A DNA stretch of 64,000 bases from the NCBI RefSeq assembly GCF_018413605.1, contig NZ_JAHCDN010000004.1, positions 1 through 64,000 on the forward strand, read 5' to 3'. This stretch comes from Variovorax sp. PCZ-1 (lineage in GTDB: Bacteria > Pseudomonadota > Gammaproteobacteria > Burkholderiales > Burkholderiaceae_C). Below, piece after piece: positions 32,565 to 41,184 of this stretch (positions are counted from its first letter, which is position 1; each line of letters opens with the position of its first letter). A program made the position numbers and the translations under genes. Under the pieces are notes generated by a model, which did no database searches, was not told the origin of the DNA, and saw only the letters and a list, made by a program, of their open reading frames with translations.

Positions 32565-33625
32565 AGCTCTAGCAGAACCGCACCCCAAGTAAACCCACCA
32601 CCCACGCCTTCAAGCATCAGCGTTTCACCTTTCTTGATCTGCCCGCTGCGCACACCGTGATCAAGCGCTAAGGGGATTGACGCGGCTGAGGTGTTGCCAT
32701 GATCAGCAACGGTGACGATGACTTTGCTTTCCGGGAGTTTGAGCTTTTTGGCTGTGCCGAGCATGATGCGGATGTTGGCTTGGTGGGGGATGAGCCAGTC
32801 GATATCGGCTTCTGTCTTGCCCGCTTTGGCCAATACTGAGCGGGCGACGTCTGCGAGCACGCCGACGGCGAGTTTGAAAACGGCTTGGCCGTCCATTTTG
32901 AGCGTCGGGTCGCCCAAGATCTGGCCGCCGCTCACTGTGCCGGGGGTGCAGAGCACGCCGACATGCTTGCCATCGGCATGCAGCTCGCTGGCCAAGAGGC
33001 CGGGTTCGCTGGAGGCTTCTAAAACGACGGCGCCTGCGCCATCGCCAAAGAGCACGCAGGTGGTACGGTCTTTGAAATCGAGGATGCGGCTGAAGACTTC
33101 TGTGCCCACGACCAAGGCGCATTTGGCTGCGCCGGTTTTGATCATCGCGTCAGCCACGGTGAGCGCATAGACGAAGCCGCTGCATACGGCTTGCACATCG
33201 AAGGCCGGGCAACCAGCAATACTTTTATCCGCTATTGATTTAGTAGCATTCTGCGCAGATTCCATGCCGTCAATCGTGCTCTTTTGCTCATAAAACTGGC
33301 CTAATTTATGCTGCAAGATGGCTGCCGTGGAAGGGAACACCATATCCGGCGTAGAAGTGGCGCAGATGATCAGATCCACATCACCAGCCACTTTTCCCGC
33401 AGCTTGCAGCGCGCTCACGCAGGCGGGTAACGCGAGATCGCTGGCCGATTGATCGGCTGCTGCGAAGTGGCGATTGCGAATGCCGGTGCGCTCGACGATC
33501 CATTCGTCAGAGGTTTCGATGCCATCTTTTGCCAGCAAAGTGGCCAAATCGGCGTTGCTGAGCTTGTTGGTTGGCAGGTAGCTGCCTGTGCCGGTGATGC
33601 GGGAATAGATCAAAGCGCTTGTCAT
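32561..33625 (-). CDS. fabH: 3-oxoacyl-ACP synthase III, with an in-frame repeat insertion
   Basis: Starts fatty-acid synthesis by condensing acetyl-CoA with malonyl-ACP. The catalytic triad is complete: Cys in [12 protein letters not shown] (residue 148), His in LIPHQANIR, Asn in HGNTSAAS. The length is 354 residues against about 317-330 for the family. The excess is at residues 110-137, between KLG and GCPAFDV, two blocks that are contiguous in E. coli FabH. About half of this insert is repeat copy 10 ([13 protein letters not shown]). It precedes the active-site Cys by only some 10-35 residues, at a surface loop. The frame is open, so the enzyme is probably functional. Confidence 0.96.
   Translation of the reverse strand: MTSALIYSRITGTGSYLPTNKLSNADLATLLAKDGIETSDEWIVERTGIRNRHFAAADQSASDLALPACVSALQAAGKVAGDVDLIICATSTPDMVFPSTAAILQHKLGQFYEQKSTIDGMESAQNATKSIADKSIAGCPAFDVQAVCSGFVYALTVADAMIKTGAAKCALVVGTEVFSRILDFKDRTTCVLFGDGAGAVVLEASSEPGLLASELHADGKHVGVLCTPGTVSGGQILGDPTLKMDGQAVFKLAVGVLADVARSVLAKAGKTEADIDWLIPHQANIRIMLGTAKKLKLPESKVIVTVADHGNTSAASIPLALDHGVRSGQIKKGETLMLEGVGGGFTWGAVLLEL
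33231..33275 (+). repeat. Palindromic repeat family copy 10 (inside fabH)
   Basis: GCTATTGATTTAGTAGCATT, then CTGCGCAGATTCCATGCCG. The gene is on the opposite strand. It lies in a 28-residue insertion absent from E. coli FabH. Confidence 0.85.
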
Positions 33626-33684
33626 GGCCTAGAGTTTGCCATGCTTTTTTATACTCAACGGCTAGCCAAACGACGAAGAGAAAT

Positions 33685-33832
33685 ACCGGACGCAAAGGGC
33701 GCAAAAGTTGCGCAAAAGACGCAAAAAAGAAAAACCAAATTAGAAATAGTGTGGTTGCTTTGGCCTGCAGTTTTTTAACAGGGCTTTCGGTATTTTTCGC
33801 GTCTTTTGCGTAATTTTTGCGTCTTTTGCGTT
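33685..33832. repeat. Inverted pair of GGACGCAAAG-type repeats, plsX-fabH junction
   Basis: The left arm (33685-33732) is nearly identical to the left arm at 31019. The right arm (33787-33832) is a diverged reverse complement (TTTTTCGCGTCTTTTGCGT and further). The loop is about 54 bases. Confidence 0.9.
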
Positions 33833-33843
33833 CTTATCTTAAA

Positions 33844-34926
33844 TCAGCCTGCGACCTCAGATGCATTCGAAGCAGCAGCCAAAACTGGTGCAGCATGAGA
33901 AATTCGGGTTTTGAGTTTGTCGAGCAAACCGTGACTCGCTGCCTCATAAGCTTTTGTCAAAGCCGCCTCGAAAGCCAGAGCATCTGCCGAGCCATGGCTT
34001 TTGAAGACCAAGCCGCGCAACCCCAAAAGCGCTGCACCGTTGTAACGACGGTGATCAACGCGATCTTTAAACGCATTTAGCACCGAATAAGCACCGATAG
34101 CGGCAGTTTTTGTGAAAATGCTGCGAGAAAACTCATCTTTGAGAAACTGACCGATCATTTTGGCCAAGCCTTCGCTGGCCTTGAGTGCTACGTTACCCAC
34201 AAAACCGTCGCACACCACGATATCCGTGACGCCGGTGTAAATATCATTGCCTTCGACGTTGCCATAAAAATTCAAATCACCGTTTTTAGCGGCAGATCGC
34301 AGTAATTCGCCGGTTTTTTTGATGATTTCATTGCCTTTGATGACTTCTTCGCCGATATTGAGCAGACCAACCGATGGGTTTTCGTCATTGTTGAGCACCG
34401 AAACCAAGGCCGAGCCCATGATGGCGAACTGGAACAAGTGCTCGGGCTGGCAATCCACATTGGCACCCAGATCGAGCACGGTGGTGCTGCGGCCTTTGAT
34501 ATTGGGCATTTGGGTGGCAATGGCTGGGCGGTCAATGCCGTCGAGCGTTTTGAGCACATAGCGGGCAATCGCCATCAAAGCGCCGGTATTGCCAGCCGAG
34601 ACTGCTGCTTGCGCAGCGCCCTCTTTCACCTGCGCAATGGCCACGCGCATAGAAGAATCTTTCTTCTTGCGCAGCGCCACTTCCAAAGGATCGTCCATGG
34701 TGACAACCTCGCTGGCAGCAACGTGCTTGGCGCGCGGATGCGCCAAATCTTTCAGCGCCTCGGGCAGACCGACCAGGAGCAAACGAGCTTGTGGATGGCT
34801 TTCCAAAAACGCGCGGCAAGCGGGTAATGTGGAAGCCACGCCATGATCGCCGCCCATGCAATCCACGGCCAAAGTAATGGCCAGTTGCGTTTCATTGGAG
34901 GCGGATAGGGGCGTTGTCTCGCTCAT
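33844..34926 (-). CDS. plsX: Phosphate acyltransferase PlsX
   Basis: Makes acyl-phosphate from acyl-ACP for phospholipid synthesis. The 360-residue protein has [16 protein letters not shown] near residue 21, [13 protein letters not shown] near 110, [19 protein letters not shown] near 150, [11 protein letters not shown] near 222 and [13 protein letters not shown] near 237, all conserved. The C-terminal extension is Ala-rich. It starts downstream of rpmF; between them lies repeat copy 11 and the rpmF terminator. Confidence 0.96.
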   Translation of the reverse strand: MSETTPLSASNETQLAITLAVDCMGGDHGVASTLPACRAFLESHPQARLLLVGLPEALKDLAHPRAKHVAASEVVTMDDPLEVALRKKKDSSMRVAIAQVKEGAAQAAVSAGNTGALMAIARYVLKTLDGIDRPAIATQMPNIKGRSTTVLDLGANVDCQPEHLFQFAIMGSALVSVLNNDENPSVGLLNIGEEVIKGNEIIKKTGELLRSAAKNGDLNFYGNVEGNDIYTGVTDIVVCDGFVGNVALKASEGLAKMIGQFLKDEFSRSIFTKTAAIGAYSVLNAFKDRVDHRRYNGAALLGLRGLVFKSHGSADALAFEAALTKAYEAASHGLLDKLKTRISHAAPVLAAASNASEVAG

Positions 34927-34941
34927 AGATGAGAGTTTAGT

Positions 34942-35006
34942 TCACTATTATTTTAATAGCACTCCGCGCAGTATATACGCCGGCGAAATGCTTAAAACAC
35001 TTAAAA
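34942..35006 (+). repeat. Palindromic repeat family copy 11 (plsX-rpmF gap)
   Basis: CACTATTATTTTAATAGCAC, then TCCGCGCAGTATATACGCCG, then GCGAAATGCTTAAAACACTT. Nearly full length, intergenic, pointing against the operon. Confidence 0.85.
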
Positions 35007-35026
35007 ATACCAAGAAAACCATGCAA

Positions 35027-35062
35027 AAAGCCCGACGCTCTCGCAAAAGAGCAGCGGGCTTT
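35027..35062 (-). terminator. Rho-independent terminator after rpmF
   Basis: On the minus strand AGCCCGCTGCTCT and AGAGCGTCGGGCT pair around a short loop, then TTTTT. It separates rpmF from plsX. Confidence 0.75.
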
Positions 35063-35109
35063 GGCTTTGACCTGCAATGAGCACAGCCAAACAGCTGCGC
35101 TAATGGCAA

Positions 35110-35298
35110 TTACTCAGCAGCGACTTGCTTAGGCTTGATCACCTGACGGCCACGGTACATGCCGTTGGCGCTGATATGGTGACGCAGACCGGCTTCGCCG
35201 GAGTCTTTGTCGGTAACCACGTTCGCGGCCACGAGGGCATTGTGTGAACGGTGCATGCCGCGCTTGGACGGCGATTTTTTATTCTGTTGAACGGCCAT
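35110..35298 (-). CDS. rpmF: 50S ribosomal protein L32
   Basis: A 62-residue basic protein beginning [20 protein letters not shown], the conserved L32 start, with [14 protein letters not shown] in the second half. The four-Cys zinc knuckle of some L32 proteins is absent, as is usual for this type. It is the first gene of the rpmF-plsX-fab block. Confidence 0.97.
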   Translation of the reverse strand: MAVQQNKKSPSKRGMHRSHNALVAANVVTDKDSGEAGLRHHISANGMYRGRQVIKPKQVAAE

Positions 35299-35453
35299 GA
35301 TGGGCTCCTAGAATTTGGGGTTCGCTGACTTTGTGCATCAGCGCAAAAGGGTATTCGGGCTTGCTGCATAAGGTATGGCAAATGCAGCAAAGCCTTAAAT
35401 TATAACAGTTTCCAGCCGCATGCCAGCTACAATCAAGACTGTTCTCCCTATGC

Positions 35454-35529
35454 GCGGCTGTAGCTCAGTGGATAGAGTATTGGCCTCCGAAGCCAAGGGT
35501 CGTGGGTTCGATCCCCGCCAGCCGCGCCA
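35454..35529 (+). tRNA. tRNA-Arg (CCG)
   Basis: A 76-base cloverleaf: acceptor GCGGCTG/CAGCCGC, D-arm AGCTCAGTGGATAGAGT, anticodon stem TTGGC/GCCAA around CTCCGAA (anticodon CCG), T-arm GTGGG-TTCGATC-CCCGC and an encoded CCA end. Confidence 0.95.
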
Positions 35530-35542
35530 CCCCTCCGAAAAC

Positions 35543-35570
35543 AAAAAACCGCTGAATTCAGCGGTTTTTT
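35543..35570. terminator. Bidirectional terminator between tRNA-Arg and erpA
   Basis: AACCGCTGAATTCAGCGGTT is a perfect palindrome with A tracts before and T tracts after. It serves the tRNA on the plus strand and erpA on the minus strand. Confidence 0.85.
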
Positions 35571-35588
35571 CATTGGAGAGAAGGGAAT

Positions 35589-35954
35589 TCAGGTCGAAAA
35601 CGAGGAGCCGCAGCCGCAAGTCGTCGTGGCATTCGGATTCTTGATCACGAACTGCGCACCTTGCAGGTCTTCTTTGTAGTCAATTTCTGCGCCAACCAAA
35701 TACTGGTAACTCATCGCGTCCACCAAGAGTTGCACGCCGTTTTTATGCAACACGGTGTCGTCGTCATTGGTGATTTCGTCGAATGTGAAGCCGTATTGGA
35801 AGCCGGAGCAGCCACCACCCTGCACGAAGACGCGTAGCTTGAGATCGGGATTGCCCTCTTCGGCAATGAGATCAGCCACTTTCACAGCGGCGCTCTCGGT
35901 GAAGATGATGGGAGAGGGCATCTCGGTTTGGATGTTTTCGGCAACTGCGCTCAT
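35589..35954 (-). CDS. erpA: Iron-sulfur cluster insertion protein, HesB/IscA family
   Basis: An A-type carrier of 121 residues that delivers iron-sulfur clusters to target enzymes. The three cluster cysteines lie in [11 protein letters not shown] near residue 48 and in [10 protein letters not shown] at the end. FDEITNDDD and [19 protein letters not shown] are typical of ErpA rather than IscA. It lies apart from any isc operon, as erpA normally does. Its likely clients in this window are PaaE, XdhA and the Rieske oxygenase. Confidence 0.95.
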   Translation of the reverse strand: MSAVAENIQTEMPSPIIFTESAAVKVADLIAEEGNPDLKLRVFVQGGGCSGFQYGFTFDEITNDDDTVLHKNGVQLLVDAMSYQYLVGAEIDYKEDLQGAQFVIKNPNATTTCGCGSSFST

Positions 35955-36026
35955 AGCGGCTCCTTGAAATTCAATACTTGAGTGAAATACTAACCTATTG
36001 GCAGAAAACCTGCTGATCCCAGTGCT

Positions 36027-36419
36027 TTAACCGTTGTTAGCGGCCAGCTTGAGCGCAGGCTTTTCGCCAGGAATCATTGGCTTTAACTGACCAGAGATGA
36101 CGGCGCCTTGGTGCATTTCAAGCGCTTTGTAGCTCACATCGCCTTCGATCTGCGCCTTAGGCTGCAGCTCCAGCAGCTCAAATGCATGCACATGACCGAT
36201 GATTTTGCCGTTGATGATGACGTGGTCGGAATACACATCGCCTTCGATCACAGCGCTTTCGCCAATGACGATGAGGCTATCGCTGTCTTCATTAGCGCGG
36301 ATATTGCCCACTACATTGCCATCGACACGCATACCGTCGGTGAATTTGAGATTGCCCTGAATTTGCGTGCCTTTGTCGATCAGGCTGCGCACGGGGGGTT
36401 GTTTTTTCTTGCCAAACAT
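36027..36419 (-). CDS. Bactofilin
   Basis: A 130-residue polymer-forming cytoskeletal protein (DUF583/bactofilin). The core is a beta-helix made of short repeats: IDKGTQIQGNLKFTDGMRVDG, NVVGNIRA, SAVIEGDVYSDHVIINGKIIG, and AQIEGDVSYKALEMHQGAVISG. The N-terminus is a short basic, Phe-containing segment (MFGKKKQPP) often used for membrane association. GGAG lies 9 bases before the ATG at 36419. It is followed upstream by the DUF6776-like membrane protein gene, a frequent pairing in betaproteobacteria. Confidence 0.93.
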   Translation of the reverse strand: MFGKKKQPPVRSLIDKGTQIQGNLKFTDGMRVDGNVVGNIRANEDSDSLIVIGESAVIEGDVYSDHVIINGKIIGHVHAFELLELQPKAQIEGDVSYKALEMHQGAVISGQLKPMIPGEKPALKLAANNG

Positions 36420-36438
36420 TTTGTACTGCTCCAACGAG

Positions 36439-37173
36439 TTATATCTTCAAGGTCTGCACAGCGCGAGTAGCTGAGCCCTCGGTCACTTTTGCGGACACCT
36501 GTTTTACCACGACTTGCGGGGGCAAGTCGATCACGTTTTCCAGACGTCGGTATTGCGTGAATTGCAGAGCCTGCGCAGAGCCGCCCACCACTTGCGTCCA
36601 AGGTTTGCCGCCTGCGCCTGTACCGGGCATGCCACCTTGTAGACCGGAGAGCGTGATTTCCAGCTTGCCGTTGAATGCTGGCGCATTCTTGGTGGGCTGA
36701 ATCACCAACACTTGCCATTTGAGCTGCGTGCCTGCGTTCAACGGCTCTGCTTGCAAGCCACGAATGGCCACGCCTTCATTGCCGCCCGTGGGGATGAGTT
36801 TTTCAAAGAAGCCGAGATCATCACGCAACGCGCGGTTTTCTGCCTCGAGCCTTTTCACCTGCTCAATGATTTTTTCTTGCGCGGCTTTTTCCGCAGTGAG
36901 TAAGCTGCCGGAGGTATTCAATACAGATTGCGCTTTATCACGCTGATCGCGTAATTGCACAACTTCCGTACGCAACTTAGCCAGCTCTTCTTTGGCATTG
37001 TCATCAATACCCGCTAGATCCTTGCCCAGCTCGAAGGCCCACAAACCAATGGCTGCGCAAAATCCGAGCATCACAGCGACTAAAGCCCAGCGCAATGGCC
37101 AAGGCATGGCCGAGCGAATCGCCATGCTGGGCGCGCTGATCGTGAGGCGGCGGCGGAGGAGTCGAAAACGCAT
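36439..37173 (-). CDS. Membrane-anchored coiled-coil protein (DUF6776-like)
   Basis: A 244-residue protein with an N-terminal basic stretch (MRFRLLRRRL), one transmembrane segment at about residues 28-48 (LVAVMLGFCAAIGLWAFEL), a coiled coil at about 55-120 (KEELAKLRTEVVQLRDQRD, then AQEKIIEQVKRLEAENRALRDDL), and a C-terminal beta-rich domain in the periplasm. The name of the family is from memory of this arrangement beside bactofilin genes and is less certain than the architecture. The start at 37173 excludes a longer frame that would overlap the rpsI terminator. A scaffold or septum-associated role with the bactofilin is inference. Confidence 0.75.
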   Translation of the reverse strand: MRFRLLRRRLTISAPSMAIRSAMPWPLRWALVAVMLGFCAAIGLWAFELGKDLAGIDDNAKEELAKLRTEVVQLRDQRDKAQSVLNTSGSLLTAEKAAQEKIIEQVKRLEAENRALRDDLGFFEKLIPTGGNEGVAIRGLQAEPLNAGTQLKWQVLVIQPTKNAPAFNGKLEITLSGLQGGMPGTGAGGKPWTQVVGGSAQALQFTQYRRLENVIDLPPQVVVKQVSAKVTEGSATRAVQTLKI

Positions 37174-37204
37174 GAGGGATAAGAATGTACTGCAAAAGGA
37201 CAAA

Positions 37205-37232
37205 ACCGCCGAACCTTGCGATTCGGCGGTCT
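37205..37232 (-). terminator. Terminator after rpsI
   Basis: ACCGCCGAA and TTCGGCGGT form a perfect 9-bp stem with an 8-base loop. A short T run follows on the minus strand. Confidence 0.65.
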
Positions 37233-37249
37233 GTTTGCAAGCGTAAAAA

Positions 37250-37642
37250 TTAACGCTTGGAGAACTGCTTGCGGCGACGAGCGCTACGCAAACCGACCTT
37301 CTTACGCTCAACTTCACGCGCATCACGCGTCACGAAGCCAGCTTGGGAGAGTGCAGGCTTGAGCGTTGCATCGTAGTCAATCAGAGCGCGGGTGATGCCG
37401 TGACGGGCTGCACCGGCTTGGCCGGATTCGCCACCACCGTTGACGTTGATTTGAATATCAAACGTCTCAGCGTGGTTGGTCAAAAGCAGGGGTTGCTTGG
37501 CGATCATGATCGAGGTTTGACGGCCGAAATATTCAGCGATGTCTTTGCCATTGATCGAAATCTTGCCAGAGCCTTTTTTCAGAAACACGCGGGCGACGCT
37601 GCTTTTGCGACGGCCGGTGCCATTGTTCCATTCACCAATCAT
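37250..37642 (-). CDS. rpsI: 30S ribosomal protein S9
   Basis: A 130-residue ribosomal protein with [21 protein letters not shown] at the start, [22 protein letters not shown] in the middle and the basic tail [12 protein letters not shown] that reaches the P site. The first residues MIGEWNN are usual for betaproteobacterial S9. It is 9 bases downstream of rplM. Confidence 0.98.
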   Translation of the reverse strand: MIGEWNNGTGRRKSSVARVFLKKGSGKISINGKDIAEYFGRQTSIMIAKQPLLLTNHAETFDIQINVNGGGESGQAGAARHGITRALIDYDATLKPALSQAGFVTRDAREVERKKVGLRSARRRKQFSKR

Positions 37643-37651
37643 GTCGGCTCC

Positions 37652-38080
37652 TTAAATGTCAAGAACTTTAGGCTGCTGGGCGCTGTGCGGATGTTCGCCA
37701 CCAGCATAGACCTTGAGCTTTTTGATCATGGCGTAACCCAGAGGGCCTTTGGGCAGCATGCCCTTGACAGCCTTCTCCAAGGCGCGGCCAGGGTGCTTGG
37801 CTTGCATGTCCTTGAACTTGGTGGCATAGATGCCGCCAGGATGACCGCTGTGGCGGTAGTAAATTTTTTGATCGGCTTTGTTGCCGGTCACGCGGATTTT
37901 GTCTGCGTTAACGACGACGATGAAGTCACCAGTATCGACGTGAGGCGTATAAATGGCCTTGTGTTTGCCGCGTAAACGGAGAGCTGCTTCGCTGGCAATT
38001 CTTCCGAGGACCTTGTTGGTCGCGTCAATCACAAACCACTCGTGTACGACCTCAGCGGGTTTTGCGCTGAAAGTGCTCAT
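37652..38080 (-). CDS. rplM: 50S ribosomal protein L13
   Basis: A 142-residue ribosomal protein. It has [27 protein letters not shown] near the start, [18 protein letters not shown] near 50, and [25 protein letters not shown] near 110. Standard rplM-rpsI operon. Confidence 0.98.
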   Translation of the reverse strand: MSTFSAKPAEVVHEWFVIDATNKVLGRIASEAALRLRGKHKAIYTPHVDTGDFIVVVNADKIRVTGNKADQKIYYRHSGHPGGIYATKFKDMQAKHPGRALEKAVKGMLPKGPLGYAMIKKLKVYAGGEHPHSAQQPKVLDI

Positions 38081-38320
38081 GAGTTTTCTCTTCTATAGTG
38101 AGATGGTTTGAACCGCCTTTTCCACGGTCGGTGCTCTTCTGTTGAGAGCCTCTTAGGTGGGTATTAAATCAACCGAGGACTGACCGCACCGCAGGGGCGG
38201 GCAAGCAGGCGCTCGGTGTATCTAGCTCTACCGCGGGCGGATGAACGCTGCAGAGCCCTAAATTATATGCCAAATCAAGGACTTAGCGCAAGTTGCCCTT
38301 AGAGGAGTTACCATCAGGGC
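38081..38320 (-). promoter_or_regulatory. 240-base upstream region of rplM
   Basis: This gap holds the rplM-rpsI promoter and a long leader on the minus strand, and the rlmJ start region on the other. A small hairpin (GCTCT-loop-AGAGC) and GC-rich stretches are visible on the rplM side. I see no match to a known ribosomal-protein leader and no open frame of note. Confidence 0.35.
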
Positions 38321-39262
38321 ATGTTCTCCTACCGCCACGCCTTCCATGCCGGCAACCATGCCGATGTGCTTAAACATTTGACTTTGGTGGCTATGCTGAA
38401 GTATTTGACTGACAAAGATTCTGCTTTGACGGTGATTGATACGCATGCCGGAGCGGGGCTGTATCGTCTCGATGGCGATATGGCTCGCACAAGCGCGGAG
38501 GCGACTCAGGGTGTGCAGAAGCTGTTTTTAGGCTCGGATTTAGAGCAAAAACAGCCCCTAGCACAGATAAATACTGCGCAAGCAGCTATTAAATCCGTAG
38601 CGTCCGCTTTGCAAGACTATCTGGATGCTCTAGCTAGCTTTAACTCTAATGCAACGGGGCAGCGCGTCTATCCCGGTTCGCCACTGATCATTCATAGTCT
38701 GCTGCGCCCTGAGGCTGACAAACTCAAGCTGTTTGAGCTACACCCCACGGATTACCGGAGCTTAAGTGGCCATGTGAAGCAGCTGGATGCGGGGCGGATG
38801 GTCACTGTGGATTGCGCCAACGGCTTTGAAAAGCTCAAGACTTTGCTGCCACCGCCGAACAAACGCGCTTTGGTGTTGATAGATCCGAGCTACGAAATGA
38901 AGAGCGATTACGGGCAAGTGAGCGCCTGCATACAAGATGCTTTGCTGCGTTTTCCTACTGGCTGCTATGCGGTTTGGTATCCGATCATTCCGCGCCCTGA
39001 AGCGCACAGTTTGCCCAAAAAGCTCAAGACGATGGCTGTGCAGGCCAAACGCACTTGGCTGCAAGCCACGCTCAATATTGGCCAAGAGCCACCGCGCCAT
39101 GCGCCGGGCGAGAAGCCGAGCAAACTGGTCGGCCTGCGGGCGAGCGGCATGTTCATCATCAATCCGCCGCATACTTTGAAAGCAGCTTTGCAGGAAGCGC
39201 TGCCACAGGTGGTGGCGCAATTGGGGCGTGGGCGGGGTAAGGGGTTTACGCTGATGAATTAA
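38321..39262 (+). CDS. rlmJ: 23S rRNA (adenine-2030-N6)-methyltransferase
   Basis: A SAM-dependent methyltransferase of 313 residues against about 280 in E. coli. MFSYRHAFHAGNHADVLKH at the start, VIDTHAGAGLYRLDG near 40 (SAM site), FELHPTDYRSL near 140, VLIDPSYEMKSDY near 188 (catalytic, DPxYE) and GLRASGMFIINPPHTL near 275 are diagnostic. The extra length is around residues 72-115, where a diverged repeat copy lies (NTAQAAIKSVAS). The frame is intact. Confidence 0.95.
   Translation: MFSYRHAFHAGNHADVLKHLTLVAMLKYLTDKDSALTVIDTHAGAGLYRLDGDMARTSAEATQGVQKLFLGSDLEQKQPLAQINTAQAAIKSVASALQDYLDALASFNSNATGQRVYPGSPLIIHSLLRPEADKLKLFELHPTDYRSLSGHVKQLDAGRMVTVDCANGFEKLKTLLPPPNKRALVLIDPSYEMKSDYGQVSACIQDALLRFPTGCYAVWYPIIPRPEAHSLPKKLKTMAVQAKRTWLQATLNIGQEPPRHAPGEKPSKLVGLRASGMFIINPPHTLKAALQEALPQVVAQLGRGRGKGFTLMN
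38545..38600 (-). repeat. Palindromic repeat family copy 12 (inside rlmJ, diverged)
   Basis: On the minus strand: TTTAATAGCTGCTTGCGCAG, then TATTTATCTGTGC. It is opposite to the gene. The AT-rich hairpin and GCGCAG core remain; the CCGGC box is lost. Confidence 0.5.
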
Positions 39263-39324
39263 TCCATCTTTCTTGCATTCTGTGTTGAATAATATATTTA
39301 CTTACATAGTATTGCGGAGGGCAT

Positions 39325-39906
39325 ATGATTTCATCTCGTTCTATTTCGTCCACAAAGCTGGCACTCGCTTGCGCAGCTGCACTCATCCTCAGTGCCTGCG
39401 GCGGCGGGGGTAGCGATAGCAGCACGACGACCTACAACCCCACTCAAGTCACACTCGCCTCATCGGCGGGCGATTTGAACAAGTATTTAGGTCGCTGGTC
39501 TACGGGCTGTGGATTCACATTTATCGCAGGCTCTAGCGCAAAGTCTGGGCTTGGCGGTTACCAATTTGCGACTCCAGTGAGTGCCACGGTCATCCCTGGT
39601 ACGGTGACAGTCACTTTGTATTCCTCCACAAATTGCACGGGTACGCCAGTGAGTTCGGGTAGCAACCCAATGACAACAACTTTTGTTTCTAGTACCAATC
39701 CGGTTGCCACCTCGAACTCTCGGAGCAGTTCTGTGATCTTTTCTGGCAACGCTGATCGGTTGACGATTCAGGAATACAACAGAACGACCGGCGCATTGGT
39801 GGGCACAGCTCGCACCCAATACGCGGCTTTTTCTGCCAACTTTACCGAGCTTCGGATCGAGAACACCTCAACTTTCTCTCAATTTGATTCGGTATTGAAG
39901 AAATAA
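39325..39906 (+). CDS. Hypothetical lipoprotein
   Basis: A 193-residue exported protein. The signal peptide ends in the lipobox LILSACGGGG, with lipidation expected at Cys25, followed by a Gly/Ser-rich linker. The mature domain (about residues 40-193) is rich in Thr, Ser and beta-strand-like alternation (TVIPGTVTVTLYSS, SVIFSGNADRLTIQEY). It has a probable disulfide between the Cys of STGCGFTF and the one in SSTNCTG. The function is not recognised. It ends just before the perfect palindrome upstream of paaA, which may double as its terminator. Confidence 0.75.
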   Translation: MISSRSISSTKLALACAAALILSACGGGGSDSSTTTYNPTQVTLASSAGDLNKYLGRWSTGCGFTFIAGSSAKSGLGGYQFATPVSATVIPGTVTVTLYSSTNCTGTPVSSGSNPMTTTFVSSTNPVATSNSRSSSVIFSGNADRLTIQEYNRTTGALVGTARTQYAAFSANFTELRIENTSTFSQFDSVLKK

Positions 39907-39912
39907 GCCGCA

Positions 39913-39944
39913 TCAATTAACCAACCATGCGGTTGGTTAATTGA
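39913..39944. promoter_or_regulatory. Perfect 32-bp palindrome, probable TetR-type operator of the paa operon
   Basis: TCAATTAACCAACC and GGTTGGTTAATTGA are exact inverted copies of 14 bases around ATGC. It ends 32 bases before the paaA start, so it overlaps the expected promoter. Phenylacetate operons in this group are commonly repressed by a TetR-type PaaR that senses phenylacetyl-CoA. No regulator gene is in the window. It lacks a T tract but could also act as the end of the lipoprotein transcript. Confidence 0.65.
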
Positions 39945-39975
39945 TATACTTGGGCAATTCACAAGGAGTTGCCCG

Positions 39976-41001
39976 ATGTACACCCAAGCGCTCGATCTTC
40001 CTCAAAGCACTGACACCAAACCGACATTAAAAGCCGTGGCCGCACCGCTTTCCGAGCGCGAGCAGGCGTTGCAAACCGCGTTTGACAAAAAGATTAATGC
40101 AGACGGCAAGATCGAGCCGCAAGATTGGATGCCTTCGGCTTATCGCAAAACGCTCGTGCGCCAGATCAGCCAGCATGCGCACAGCGAGATCATTGGCATG
40201 CAGCCGGAGGGCAACTGGATCTCACGCGCGCCTTCGCTCAAGCGCAAAGCGATTTTGCTAGCCAAGGTGCAGGATGAAGGCGGGCATGGGCTTTATCTTT
40301 ATTCAGCGGGCGAGACGCTGGGCACTTCGCGCGACGAAATGCTCGATGCGCTGCACACCGGCAAAGCGAAATACAGCTCGATCTTCAATTACCCCACGCT
40401 CACCTGGGCAGACACGGGCGTGATCGGCTGGCTGGTGGATGGCGCAGCGATCATGAATCAGGTGCCAATCTGCCGCTGCTCCTATGGCCCGTATGCGCGC
40501 GCGATGATTCGCATTTGCAAAGAAGAAAGTTTCCATCAGCGCCAAGGCTATGAATCGCTGATGCAGCTCATGAAGGGCACGCCCGCTCAGCGCGAGATGG
40601 TGCAAGACGCGGTGAACCGCTGGTGGTGGCCATCGATTGCGATGTTTGGCCCGCCGGATGCGAATTCGCCCAACAGCGAGCAGAGCATGCGCTGGGGGAT
40701 CAAGCGTTTATCGAATGACGAGCTGCGGCAAAAGTTTATTGATGCGACGGTGAAGCAGGCGGAGATTTTGGGCGTGACTTTGCCTGATCCAGATTTGAAA
40801 TGGAACGAAGCGCGGCAATCTTATGACTATGGCCAGATTGATTGGGATGACTTCTGGAACGTGGTCAATGGCAACGGGCCATGCAACAAAGAGCGCTTGG
40901 CAACGCGCGTGAACGCACATGAGAATGGCGCTTGGGTGCGCGAGGCGGCTTTGGCTTATGCAGCGAAGAAACGCGCTCGCGAATTGGCTGTGGCGGCTTG
41001 A
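39976..41001 (+). CDS. paaA: Phenylacetyl-CoA epoxidase, catalytic subunit
   Basis: The di-iron catalytic subunit of the multicomponent monooxygenase that epoxidises phenylacetyl-CoA at ring positions 1 and 2. The 341-residue protein has [20 protein letters not shown] near residue 72, [13 protein letters not shown] near 97 (iron-binding Glu-x-x-His), a Glu in [11 protein letters not shown] near 182 (second Glu-x-x-His) and [13 protein letters not shown] near 216. AAGGAG lies upstream of the ATG. It is the first gene of paaABCDE. Confidence 0.97.
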   Translation: MYTQALDLPQSTDTKPTLKAVAAPLSEREQALQTAFDKKINADGKIEPQDWMPSAYRKTLVRQISQHAHSEIIGMQPEGNWISRAPSLKRKAILLAKVQDEGGHGLYLYSAGETLGTSRDEMLDALHTGKAKYSSIFNYPTLTWADTGVIGWLVDGAAIMNQVPICRCSYGPYARAMIRICKEESFHQRQGYESLMQLMKGTPAQREMVQDAVNRWWWPSIAMFGPPDANSPNSEQSMRWGIKRLSNDELRQKFIDATVKQAEILGVTLPDPDLKWNEARQSYDYGQIDWDDFWNVVNGNGPCNKERLATRVNAHENGAWVREAALAYAAKKRARELAVAA

Positions 41002-41021
41002 GTTTTAGGCGCGCCAACAAT

Positions 41022-41160
41022 AGAACGCAAAAAGCGCAGAAGTACGCAAAAGACGCAGAAAAATCCGATTAAGTAAAACGTCAATTTCACCGTCTACCCA
41101 ACATCAACTTCTGAATTTAATTTTTGCGACTTTTGCGTACTTCTGCGTCTTTTGCGTTCT
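41022..41160. repeat. Inverted pair of GCAAAA/GACGCA-type repeats, paaA-paaB junction
   Basis: The left arm (41022-41063) reads GAACGCAAAAAGCGCAGAAG and further. The right arm (41123-41160) is its reverse complement, ending in CTTTTGCGTTC. The loop is about 59 bases. It is a variant of the pairs at 31019 and 33685. Confidence 0.85.
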
Positions 41161-41184
41161 CCTCTTTGAATACCAATCATCCTT

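Noticed and set aside
38081-38320. Autoregulatory ribosomal-protein leader before rplM
   Set aside because: The leader is long and partly structured, but I could not match it to any described leader motif, so it is listed only as an upstream region.
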